A stretch of 5,783 bases of DNA from Deltaproteobacteria bacterium (GTDB lineage Bacteria; Desulfobacterota_B; Binatia; UBA9968): the NCBI GenBank assembly GCA_022545745.1, contig JACZQL010000111.1, forward strand, positions 1 through 5,783, in the 5' to 3' direction. The position numbers and the translations under genes are program-made. Under the pieces are notes generated by a model. That model was not told where the DNA came from. It worked only from the letters and a program-made list of their open reading frames with translations, and did not search any database. Of this stretch, positions 1 through 5,501 are shown piece after piece (positions within the stretch are counted from its first letter, which is position 1; the number at the start of each line of letters is the position of its first letter).

Positions 1-542
1 TAGGTGGCTTCCTTAAATCCAGCCTCCAGGTCTCCATGTTTCCACACCTTGAGTGATTGAATGTTCGGCAGGTCAACTGTGACTGGGGGTGCGTTTTTGA
101 ACCGCGACCGATCCTCATGGAGCAGTGGGGCCCCGGGCCGCATGGCCTCGAGGGGATCGTAGACAGGTTTCAACTCTTCGTATTGGACATCGATGAGTCC
201 GAGTGCCTCCTCGGCGATCTGAAGACTCTCTGCGGCCACCGCCGCCACCGGCTCGCCGACAAAACGAACCCGCTCTTGGGCGAGTATGGGCATATCCTTC
301 ATACGTAGCCCGGTGAGAAGGGGAGGCAAATCAGCCCCGCACAGGACCGCAAGGACGCCAGGTAGTTCCTTGGCCTTCGATGTGTCGACCCGGACCAAAC
401 GGGCGTGTGGTAATGAACTGCGCAGGACCTTGCTCCACAGTGCATTGGGTACGGCAAGGTCGGCAGCAAACTGCGTGGTCCCAGTTACCTTTTCTAATCC
501 CTCGATTCTCGGTACGGGTTTGCCTAGGGTTTGATAAGCCAA
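1..542 (-). CDS. Molybdopterin-binding large subunit of the xanthine dehydrogenase / CO dehydrogenase family, N-terminal part
   Basis: The frame is open from TTG at 542 to the left edge (180 codons), so only the N-terminal quarter or less of a usual ~750-800 residue protein is present. It begins MAYQTLGKPVPRIEGLEKVT, the typical opening of CoxL/XdhA-type subunits. It continues with the a/b-hammerhead domain, including RVRFVGEPVAAVAAES (residues 91-106) and DVQYEELKPVYDP (118-130). In this family the domain precedes the Mo-molybdopterin-cytosine dinucleotide site, and the enzyme hydroxylates purines, aldehydes, N-heterocycles or CO together with FeS and FAD subunits. The active-site loop and the catalytic Glu lie outside the window, so the substrate cannot be told. 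The TTG start is chosen because AGGAGG lies 6 bases upstream and no better in-frame start exists. Family assignment is firm; the specific enzyme is unknown. Confidence 0.9.
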   Translation of the reverse strand, partial: MAYQTLGKPVPRIEGLEKVTGTTQFAADLAVPNALWSKVLRSSLPHARLVRVDTSKAKELPGVLAVLCGADLPPLLTGLRMKDMPILAQERVRFVGEPVAAVAAESLQIAEEALGLIDVQYEELKPVYDPLEAMRPGAPLLHEDRSRFKNAPPVTVDLPNIQSLKVWKHGDLEAGFKEAT

Positions 543-548
543 GTTTCA

Positions 549-554
549 CCTCCT
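549..554 (-). promoter_or_regulatory. Ribosome binding site deciding the TTG start of the molybdenum hydroxylase gene
   Basis: Read on the minus strand, AGGAGGTG runs into AAAC and then TTG at 542-540. This near-perfect SD six bases before TTG fixes the start. A GTG at 549 lies in another frame and overlaps the SD. Confidence 0.8.
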
Positions 555-583
555 GATGGCACGCCTTGAATTAAATCTTGCCG

Positions 584-612
584 ATCATAATCTTCCCTGG
601 GATTCATTTCAA
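584..612 (-). promoter_or_regulatory. Sigma70-like promoter for the molybdenum hydroxylase gene
   Basis: On the minus strand, TTGAAA (612-607) is followed by a 17-base spacer and TATGAT (589-584). Each hexamer has one mismatch to the TTGACA/TATAAT consensus. Transcription would start near 577, giving a leader of about 35 bases before the TTG at 542. This would let the gene be expressed independently of the decayed gene upstream. The call rests on consensus match only. Confidence 0.5.
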
Positions 613-788
613 CGGTTTTTACTCATTCGGTAGGTCCGGACACATTGCCCTCCCGCAAGGGGTTGGCCCGAAAGGGGGCTGATCCCATGATGCGAGATGA
701 TTTTGAAGAGGTCGATCGTCAGGATCGTGGATGATAGCTCTGATTGACATTGTTCGAGCGAAATTGGGAGATAACTGTTTCCGCCAAA

Positions 789-1002
789 TCAAGCGTGTTC
801 GGCTTGGCTCATGGGGCTAGCCGTAGCGCGCCGGCTCTCTTTGGGTGCCAGCTTGAAGCATCGTTGGGCATTGCTTCCTAGCACAGCCGCCCAGCGCTTA
901 AGACAGCCTGGCGCATGTTTGAGTCCATGAATTCAGTAAACTCTGGAATGGACTCCACCAAATGCCCATCACAGTCGATAACCGGAAACTGCCATGGGTC
1001 AT
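789..1002 (-). pseudogene. Remnant of an amidohydrolase_2-family gene: N-terminus joined to C-terminus, two frame breaks
   Basis: The ATG at 1002 follows an excellent SD. The frame opened by this ATG gives no recognisable protein and ends at a stop after 34 codons. A neighbouring frame (997 to ~903) reads PWQFPVIDCDGHLVESIPEF and then TEFMDSNMRQAV, which is the family's N-terminal opening with the metal-binding D-x-H. One extra C in the run just after ATG-AC would connect it to the start. From 902 a third frame reads LKRWAAVLGSNAQRCFKLAP and ends at TGA 789-791, matching the family's C-terminal signature (K-x-x-x-L-G-x-N-A-x-R-x-F-x-L). About 70 codons remain of a usual 300-400, so the middle of the gene, with most of the metal-dependent TIM barrel, has been deleted. 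Such hydrolases often sit beside catabolic enzymes, and this one is codirectional with the molybdenum hydroxylase. The family call rests on motif recognition at both ends. Confidence 0.72.
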
Positions 1003-1006
1003 GGTT

Positions 1007-1013
1007 CCTCCTT
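1007..1013 (-). promoter_or_regulatory. Intact ribosome binding site of the amidohydrolase remnant
   Basis: On the minus strand AAGGAGG lies four bases before the ATG at 1002. A perfect SD in front of a broken gene supports the view that this was the true start and that the decay is fairly recent. Confidence 0.6.
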
Positions 1014-1042
1014 AGACCGGCTCAAAGCGATCCGTAAGGATA

Positions 1043-1070
1043 ACTATATTATGGGAACTATTATTGTCAA
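1043..1070 (-). promoter_or_regulatory. Strong sigma70-like promoter of the amidohydrolase remnant
   Basis: On the minus strand there is a perfect TTGACA (1070-1065), a 16-base spacer and TATAGT (1048-1043, one mismatch). The predicted start near 1036 gives a leader of about 35 bases before the ATG at 1002. The promoter lies in the divergent gap facing the FGE-fold gene. I see no convincing plus-strand promoter in 1003-1186; TATATT at 1045-1050 has no good -35 partner. Confidence 0.55.
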
Positions 1071-1186
1071 TTGGCTTTAGACATTCGTTGCGAAGGAAGG
1101 TGTGACGGGGAATAGGGCCCGGTTAAAGGCGGCTTTCGCAGCTCTGGGTGTCTTGACCTTTGCCCCGCGATGGAACAAAAAGGGTT

Positions 1187-2068
1187 ATGCTTTTCGGGTC
1201 CAGCCACCTGCGGCTGCAGGGGAGCCCTTCGTTCACGGGTCTTGCGGGCGTGCTCTTCCTCGGCACGTGGATCGGAATTTCTACCTTTGCTCCGGGAGGT
1301 AAGGCGGCGTCATTGGAGGGGAAAGGAAAGTTTGCCGGCATGATCCTCATCCCAGCCGGTCCCTTCACCATGGGACGGGACAATGGCCCGCCGGATGAGG
1401 CCCCTGCCCATGAAGTGTTCTTAGCCAATTTTTATATCGGCAGGAACCTGGTGACCGTAGCCGATTACGCCAAATTCATCCAGGCGAAAGGCCCCTCCGG
1501 CCCCCAAGGCGAGATGTACTTGGATGTGGAAGATCCGGATGCCCTCATCTACCGGCAGAAAGAGGGCTGGATTCCGGTCAATGGATACGAGAGTTACCCG
1601 GCTGCGGAGCTAAGCTGGTATGGTGCCGTTGCCTATTGTCAGTGGCTCGGGAAGCGTCTCCCCAGCGAGGCAGAATGGGAGAAGGCTGCCCGGGGGAAGG
1701 ACCAGCGCCTCTATCCCTGGGGTAATGAGCCACCCGGTCCGGACCTGGCTTTCGTCGGTGGGTTTCGTGGGGAAACAGTCCCCGTGGGCCAGTATCCCGA
1801 TGGTGCCAGCCCGTATGGGGTGCTTGATATGTCTGGCCAGCTTTGGGAGTGGACTCGCTCCGCCCATGAACCTTATCCCTATGATCCAAAAGATGGTCGG
1901 GAGGAGTTGAGTGCTGGCGGGTCCCGCGTCGCACGCGGGGGAAACGCAGCGAGCGAAATGGAAGGACTTACGGCCACCTCTCGTGAGATCGTCACCCCCT
2001 GGCGGGCGGAAACAGGTCACGCCTACTTTGGTTTCCGGTGTGCAGCCTCTGGAGATGTCCTTATGTAG
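1187..2068 (+). CDS. Exported FGE/SUMF1-fold (formylglycine-generating enzyme family) protein without the usual catalytic cysteines
   Basis: Numbered from ATG 1187 (293 aa), a hydrophobic stretch TGLAGVLFLGTWIGISTFA (about 17-35) is followed by GGKAAS, a likely signal peptide or N-terminal anchor. The FGE-sulfatase domain then fills the protein: GMILIPAGPFTMG (51-63), LSWYGAVAYCQWLGKRLPSE (142-161), AEWEKAARG, YPWGNE (176-181), SPYGVLDMSGQLWEWT (208-223), RGGN (250-253) and the closing GFRCA (282-286). Sulfatase-activating FGEs carry a copper-binding pair of cysteines between RGG and GFR. Here that segment (EMEGLTATSREIVTPWRAET) has none, and the only nearby Cys is 285 in GFRC. Sulfatase activation is therefore unlikely, and an envelope binding or accessory role is more plausible. 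The start is uncertain: an in-frame TGA at 1154-1156 bounds it, TTG 1160 and ATG 1187 are possible, and neither has a good SD. I prefer the ATG. The SDR gene follows after 58 bases. Confidence 0.88.
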   Translation: MLFGSSHLRLQGSPSFTGLAGVLFLGTWIGISTFAPGGKAASLEGKGKFAGMILIPAGPFTMGRDNGPPDEAPAHEVFLANFYIGRNLVTVADYAKFIQAKGPSGPQGEMYLDVEDPDALIYRQKEGWIPVNGYESYPAAELSWYGAVAYCQWLGKRLPSEAEWEKAARGKDQRLYPWGNEPPGPDLAFVGGFRGETVPVGQYPDGASPYGVLDMSGQLWEWTRSAHEPYPYDPKDGREELSAGGSRVARGGNAASEMEGLTATSREIVTPWRAETGHAYFGFRCAASGDVLM

Positions 2069-2126
2069 TGTTGCGGGAGTCCCATACCCCCGTTGGAACA
2101 TTGTCTTTAATCGAATAAGAAAGTCC

Positions 2127-2915
2127 ATGGATCTCGGATTGAAAGGAAAGCGAGCCGTCGTCACCGGCGGAAATCGCGGTATCGGACGTGCGTGTGCGTT
2201 GGAACTCGCTCGTGAGGGGGCAAGGGTTTGTGTGACCGCCAGGGATGAGCGGCTGCTCCAAACCGTTGTGGATGAGCTGAACGCTGCGGGTGGAGAAGGG
2301 AGGTCCGTGTCAGCGGATCTGGTCTCTCTCGATGGGTGCCGAAAGGTGGTGGACGCGGCCGTGGACACCTTTGGGGGAGTCGATATTCTGATCAACAGCG
2401 CGGGCGCCGCGGGGGGAGGCGATGTCCTCGACCTCGACATGGAACTTCTCAGCGAGGCGCTGAGTCTAAAAACCTATGGATATATGCGGATGACCCAGCT
2501 TGTTGTCCCCCTTATGAGGAAAAACCATTGGGGGCGAATCGTCAACATCGCTGGGGGTGCGGGCGCCAGCCCGGGGAGGGGAACCCTGCCCACTAGCTTT
2601 GCCAACGTTACGGTACTGAACGCGACCCGGGCCTTCTCGGATGCCGTCTCAGGAAATGGCATCCTGGTCAACACCATTTGTCCCGGCTTCACAAACACCC
2701 AGCGTGCGCGCAACTTGATGCGAGGTCGCGCCGACAAAGAGGGGAAGGATGTGGAAGAGGTGTTGAGGGAATTGGGAAAATCACTTCCCGCCGGCCGAAT
2801 AGCTGAGCCCGAAGAAATTGGTCGGGTAGCCTGCTTCCTATGCTCTGAAGCCAATTCCTACATGTTTGGCAGTTCCATTTACATGGACGGAGGCAGCCGT
2901 CGTGGCACCCCGTAG
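2127..2915 (+). CDS. Short-chain dehydrogenase/reductase-fold protein with altered catalytic residues
   Basis: The 262-residue protein has the length and order of classical SDRs. The Rossmann nucleotide motif TGGNRGIG is at 13-20, DILINSAGAAGG at 86-97, GRIVNIAGG at 136-144, and the CPGFTNT loop and C-terminal GSSIYMDGGS (248-257) are present. The catalytic set is not. Where YxxxK belongs the protein reads FANVT (F158, T162), the Ser position 13 residues earlier is Ala145, and the tetrad Asn position appears to be Lys115. From memory, a BKR-like SDR subgroup has Lys at the Asn position and an irregular tetrad, so this may be a subfamily trait. Cofactor binding is likely; ordinary Tyr-dependent reduction is doubtful. 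The ATG start is preceded by AAGAAAG, and the frame is open further upstream (to 1911) only as overlap with the FGE-fold gene. The methionine sulfoxide reductase gene follows 8 bases after the stop. Confidence 0.92.
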   Translation: MDLGLKGKRAVVTGGNRGIGRACALELAREGARVCVTARDERLLQTVVDELNAAGGEGRSVSADLVSLDGCRKVVDAAVDTFGGVDILINSAGAAGGGDVLDLDMELLSEALSLKTYGYMRMTQLVVPLMRKNHWGRIVNIAGGAGASPGRGTLPTSFANVTVLNATRAFSDAVSGNGILVNTICPGFTNTQRARNLMRGRADKEGKDVEEVLRELGKSLPAGRIAEPEEIGRVACFLCSEANSYMFGSSIYMDGGSRRGTP

Positions 2916-2923
2916 GAAAGAGA

Positions 2924-3559
2924 GTGAACGTACCTACACAATTTGGATTCCTTCTCATAAACGCTCTGCTCATCTTCGGCTTTATAGGAACCGCACAGGG
3001 CGATTCCAAGCAAACGTCCAGTGCTGAGGGCCTGGCCCGTGCTATCTTTGCCGGTGGCTGCTTCTGGTGCATGGAGCACCCCTTTGACGAACTGGAGGGT
3101 GTCAAATCCACCACCTCGGGATACACGGGTGGTCACCAAGAGAATCCCACCTATCGGGAAGTCTCCTCCGGGCGCACCGGTCATACGGAGGCAGTTATGG
3201 TCATCTACGATCCGAAAAAAATCAGCTATGAGGAGTTGCTAAAGGTCTTCTGGCGCAATATCGATCCGCTCACACGCAACAGACAGTTTTGCGACTCGGG
3301 CAGCCAGTACCGCGCCGGTATTTTTTATCACAATGAGAAACAGAGGCAGCTCGCCGAGGAGTCCAAGAAAGCTCTGGAGAAGTCCGGTCGGTTTTCACAG
3401 CCTATTGTGACCGAGATTACCGCCGCAGCGAAATTCTACGTTGCGGAGGATTATCATCAAGACTATTACGATAAAAAACCTATCCAATATGCCATTTATC
3501 GCTATTCCTGCGGTCGCGATCGGCGTCTCAGGCAACTCTGGGGGGAGAGCCACGGGTAG
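2924..3559 (+). CDS. msrA: Peptide-methionine (S)-S-oxide reductase MsrA, exported form
   Basis: MsrA reduces the S-epimer of methionine sulfoxide in oxidised proteins. The 211-residue product has GCFWCMEHPF (catalytic Cys46, second Cys49, Glu51), GYTGGHQENPTYREVSSGRT (66-85), GHTEAV, DSGSQYRAGIFYHNEKQ (124-140) and AEDYHQDYY (174-182). Cys196 in YSCGRDRRL is a possible resolving cysteine. Residues ~7-26 (FGFLLINALLIFGFIGTAQG) are hydrophobic and end in A-Q-G, which suggests a Sec signal and a periplasmic location. The n-region lacks Lys/Arg, which is unusual. GTG 2924 is the only usable start, with AGGAAAG just upstream; the next Met is residue 50, inside the active site. The 8-base gap to the SDR gene indicates translational coupling in one operon. 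Confidence 0.95.
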   Translation: MNVPTQFGFLLINALLIFGFIGTAQGDSKQTSSAEGLARAIFAGGCFWCMEHPFDELEGVKSTTSGYTGGHQENPTYREVSSGRTGHTEAVMVIYDPKKISYEELLKVFWRNIDPLTRNRQFCDSGSQYRAGIFYHNEKQRQLAEESKKALEKSGRFSQPIVTEITAAAKFYVAEDYHQDYYDKKPIQYAIYRYSCGRDRRLRQLWGESHG

Positions 3560-3609
3560 GAGTTGCCCGCAGGGGTGAGCGCTGGTGCTAGTTGATTCGA
3601 CGGCGTCTG

Positions 3610-3628
3610 TAGCAAGCTGCTGAAAAAG
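3610..3628 (+). repeat. Left terminal inverted repeat of the mini-element
   Basis: Nineteen bases pair perfectly with the right copy at 3829-3847. The match stops abruptly on both sides (CTG inside, G outside), as expected for a defined element end. Confidence 0.8.
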
Positions 3629-3828
3629 CTGTTTGCAGGCTGGTCAAAAAGATCTCAGAGGCGAGGCTTCGACGCTAGCTCAGCCGAGCGGCGCGCGAAA
3701 AATCGACGAGTGAAGGCGTACTTAGGCCGTACGTTGGAGCGACTCCGCTTGGAGCGAGAATGATTCCCGCAGCGATCGAGCGCAACTATCCTAAACGCCT
3801 GCTTAAGGCAGGCTGGTGGCATATGAGT

Positions 3829-3847
3829 CTTTTTCAGCAGCTTGCTA
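3829..3847 (-). repeat. Right terminal inverted repeat of the mini-element
   Basis: This is the reverse complement of 3610-3628. Its last base is the first A of the AGAGGA ribosome binding site of the next gene, so the element ends inside the translation start region. Confidence 0.8.
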
Positions 3848-3852
3848 GAGGA
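3847..3852 (+). promoter_or_regulatory. Ribosome binding site of the YjbQ gene, abutting the mini-element
   Basis: AGAGGA lies 7 bases before the TTG start at 3860. An in-frame TAA at 3854-3856 excludes any earlier start, so this site and the TTG define the gene. Only the first base belongs to the inverted repeat. Confidence 0.6.
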
Positions 3853-3859
3853 CTAAACG

Positions 3860-4279
3860 TTGAAACATTACCGTAAGGAACTTTGGTTCAAAACACCCAC
3901 ACGGGTTGCGTTCGTCAATATCACCCCACAAATCGAGGAGTGCCTTCGGGAGAGTGAAGTGCGCGAAGGGTTGGTGCTGGTAAACGCTATGCACATCACC
4001 GCGTCGGTATTCATCAACGACGATGAGTCAGGCTTGCACCAGGACTACACCCAGTGGCTTGAGAAACTGGCGCCCCATGAACCCATCCGCCAGTATCGGC
4101 ATAATGATACCGGTGAGGACAACGCCGACGCCCATATGAAACGGCAGGTCATGGGGCGCGAAGTGGTCGTGGCAATTACCAGTGCCAAGCTGGACTTCGG
4201 CCCCTGGGAACAGATCTTCTATGGAGAGTTCGACGGGCGTCGTCGCAAGCGGGTTCTGGTGAAAATTATCGGAGAGTAG
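3860..4279 (+). CDS. yjbQ: YjbQ / UPF0047 family protein (secondary thiamine-phosphate synthase type)
   Basis: The 139-residue product matches the UPF0047 family in length and motif order. It has [15 protein letters not shown] (42-56), [19 protein letters not shown] (81-99), [16 protein letters not shown] (111-126) and a closing [13 protein letters not shown]. Conserved His45, His92, Trp116, Gln118 and Glu123 line the small beta-barrel fold. E. coli YjbQ can substitute weakly for thiamine-phosphate synthase, hence the family name, but the main cellular role is not settled. Translation starts at TTG with AGAGGA upstream. The dienelactone hydrolase gene begins 25 bases after the stop, so the two are probably co-transcribed. 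No promoter is evident outside the mini-element, so transcription must start within it or pass through it. Confidence 0.9.
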   Translation: MKHYRKELWFKTPTRVAFVNITPQIEECLRESEVREGLVLVNAMHITASVFINDDESGLHQDYTQWLEKLAPHEPIRQYRHNDTGEDNADAHMKRQVMGREVVVAITSAKLDFGPWEQIFYGEFDGRRRKRVLVKIIGE

Positions 4280-4304
4280 TTAGGCGAGAGGAGGAACACA
4301 GGCT

Positions 4305-5018
4305 ATGGGTTATGAGGGAATGTTAGCAGAGACGGTTTACCTTTCCGGTCACAATGGTGATCAAATCGATGCTTACTTCGCTCGCCCCTTGGGCCAAGGA
4401 CCCTATCCTTCCGTCGTTGTCATCCATCACATGCCAGGCTGGGACGAGGCATCAAAGGAGATCGTCCGAAAATTTGGCTATTACGGCTATGCGGCGATCA
4501 TGCCAAATCTTCATTTTCGCGAAGGGAAAGGCAGCCCCGAAGCCAACAGTGCCAGCGTAAGGGCTGCCGGAGGGATGCCGGACGACCGCAGCATAGGAGA
4601 TATTGAAGGATCCATACGGTACATGCGCTCATTGCCCTACGGCAATAGCAAGGTCGGTATTGTGGGTTATTGCTCCGGCGGCCGCCAGGCATACTTGGCA
4701 GCGTGTAAAATCCCCAACATTGATGCCGCCGTCATTTGCTATGGGGGTGGTATCGTGTCCCCTCCTGATAAACTCACTGCGCGCCAGCCCGTAGCACCGA
4801 TCGACTTCACTGCGGCCTTAAATTGCCCGGTGTTTGGGCTTTTTGGCAAGGAAGATACCCGCCCCTCACCGAGCGACGTGGCGGAGATCGAGGAGGAACT
4901 CAAGCGATTGGGCAAGAGGTATGAATTTCACTCGTACGAGAAGGCAGGACATGGTTTCTTTTCCGTGGACCGCCCAGGCTACCGGCCGCGGGATCGAGCG
5001 CGTGCACGGGCTCGATGA
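4305..5018 (+). CDS. Dienelactone hydrolase-family protein with replaced C-terminus
   Basis: The 237-residue product is an alpha/beta hydrolase of the DLH family. It has the nucleophile elbow GYCSGG with Cys123, Asp184 in GKEDTRPSP and His216 in KAGHGFF, so the whole Cys-Asp-His triad is present. HHMPGWDEA (41-49) is the usual region after strand 3. Members cleave dienelactones or related esters; the substrate here cannot be told. The family pattern holds to VDRPGYRP (221-228). Members normally continue for about 20-25 residues with a final helix. Here a low-complexity RDRARARAR tail ends at TGA 5016-5018, within a near-palindrome. Beyond that point the DNA matches an unrelated gene on the other strand, so the tail is probably a junction product. 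The ATG start is supported by AGAGGAGG ten bases upstream. Confidence 0.9.
   Translation: MGYEGMLAETVYLSGHNGDQIDAYFARPLGQGPYPSVVVIHHMPGWDEASKEIVRKFGYYGYAAIMPNLHFREGKGSPEANSASVRAAGGMPDDRSIGDIEGSIRYMRSLPYGNSKVGIVGYCSGGRQAYLAACKIPNIDAAVICYGGGIVSPPDKLTARQPVAPIDFTAALNCPVFGLFGKEDTRPSPSDVAEIEEELKRLGKRYEFHSYEKAGHGFFSVDRPGYRPRDRARARAR
4993..5016. repeat. 24-bp near-palindrome at the hydrolase breakpoint
   Basis: ATCGAGC (4993-4999) and GCTCGAT (5010-5016) are perfect complements around a central CGTGCACG palindrome (5001-5008), with only the two intervening G positions unpaired. It lies immediately after the last dienelactone hydrolase-like codon (~4988). It could be a recombination or replication-slippage site, an operator, or chance in GC-rich DNA. 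There is no T-run, so it is not a classical terminator. Confidence 0.45.
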
Positions 5019-5030
5019 CCCGAATGGTTT

Positions 5031-5153
5031 CGCTTGCAGCGGTGTGTTCGAACGCTCGCGGCGCGTACAGGTCACGTTGCTGCGGGGATGATCGAACGTC
5101 ATCAGCGTCGGGTACATCAGATTCCGTTGGAAAAAGATGTACATGCCGCGGCG
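5031..5153 (-). pseudogene. Internal scrap of a DUF1553 (PSD1) domain protein
   Basis: On the minus strand, 41 codons read [20 protein letters not shown], then [21 protein letters not shown]. This matches the conserved core of DUF1553/PSD1 proteins (R-R-x-x-Y...F-D-x-P...C-x-x-R-R-x-R-S-x-T-P-L-Q-A), which are large exported proteins, often with cytochrome-like domains, common in Planctomycetes and some other phyla. The segment starts directly after the TAG of the upstream small gene, in the same frame. After LQA the expected L-x-L-L-N-D is missing and the sequence becomes unrelated. No RBS or long frame surrounds it, so it is a fragment of a gene several hundred codons long. The fragment itself is clear; whether it is a genomic relic or an assembly artefact is not. 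Confidence 0.65.
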
Positions 5154-5501
5154 CTAGCGATCCTGGCCCTTGCTCTCGGCCCACTTGACCGAGCCGGCGT
5201 ATCCGAGCGCGGCGTCGGCCTTGGCGATGGCCCGGGCGTGGTCGTAGACGCCCTGCGGCTTCTCGTGATTGTGCTTGGCCCCGGCCAGAATCATCTTGGC
5301 CTCGTCGAGGAGAGTGTGGACCAAGGCCATCTGCTCCTTCGGCATCATCTTCGACATCTTACCGCCCATGTCCGCAACGACCTTGTCGATCGCGGCCTGG
5401 GCGTCGTCAAAATGCTTTGGGCATTCGAACGCTTGGGCGTTCCAAGGCATCTGGAGAATCAGCGCCGCGACAGCAGCGGCCAGCAACCATTTGAGCCTCA
5501 T
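5154..5501 (-). CDS. Small exported Met/His-rich protein of unknown function
   Basis: The 115-residue product has a textbook Sec signal: MRLKWLLAAAVAALILQMPW followed by N-A-Q-A, with cleavage expected after Ala24. The mature part (~91 aa) is predicted to be mostly helical. It holds a single Cys (27), five His (30, 62, 77, 79, 88) and six Met, four of them clustered in MGGKMSKMM (45-53). A striking segment, HNHEKPQGVYDHARAIAKAD, spans 77-96. ATG 5501 is chosen over the in-frame ATG at 5531 because GGGAGGTTG precedes it at good spacing and the signal begins there. I do not recognise a named family. Metal (perhaps copper) binding is an inference from composition only. The DNA is much richer in G+C than the genes to the left, and the frame runs straight past its TAG into the DUF1553 fragment. 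Confidence 0.8.
   Translation of the reverse strand: MRLKWLLAAAVAALILQMPWNAQAFECPKHFDDAQAAIDKVVADMGGKMSKMMPKEQMALVHTLLDEAKMILAGAKHNHEKPQGVYDHARAIAKADAALGYAGSVKWAESKGQDR

Larger units (their letters stand above)
3610..3847. mobile_element. 238-bp MITE-like element with perfect 19-bp terminal inverted repeats bounded by TA
   Basis: The left end TAGCAAGCTGCTGAAAAAG (3610-3628) and the right end CTTTTTCAGCAGCTTGCTA (3829-3847) are exact reverse complements. The outermost TA at both ends could be a duplicated TA target, as with IS630/Tc1-type transposition, leaving 17-bp ends. The 200-base interior has no credible ORF. It contains small hairpins: CGTAC/GTACG (3717-3721/3729-3733) and GCCTGC/GCAGGC (3797-3802/3808-3813). 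It also has a 10-bp direct repeat GCAGGCTGGT (3635-3644 and 3808-3817). It fills most of the 300-base gap between msrA and the YjbQ gene. I infer a non-autonomous element mobilised in trans; no transposase is visible. A long stem formed by the ends could also limit read-through from msrA. Confidence 0.72.

Noticed and set aside
649..685. GC-rich inverted segments (CCCGCAAGGGG and CCCGAAAGGGG) suggesting a terminator.
   Set aside because: The stems are only about three to four bases and no T-run follows on either strand.
1102..1302. Plus-strand frame starting GTG with a purine-rich SD-like stretch and a mildly hydrophobic opening, possibly an alternative start region for the FGE-fold gene.
   Set aside because: It is out of frame with the FGE domain, the SD is too close to the GTG, and after ~20 residues it has no recognisable character. 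An in-frame TGA at 1154-1156 blocks upstream extension of the real gene.
1911..2126. In-frame upstream extension of the SDR by 72 codons.
   Set aside because: It overlaps the end of the FGE-fold gene, has no SDR-like residues and no SD. The protein naturally begins MDLGLKGKRAVVTGG at 2127.
2069..2126. Possible internal promoter (TTTAAT near 2105-2110) before the SDR gene.
   Set aside because: No -35 hexamer at suitable spacing; read-through from the FGE-fold gene is simpler.
1610..2440. Long minus-strand open frame opposite the FGE-fold and SDR genes.
   Set aside because: No family motifs, no SD, and low-complexity Ser/Pro/Thr content typical of an antisense shadow of GC-rich genes.
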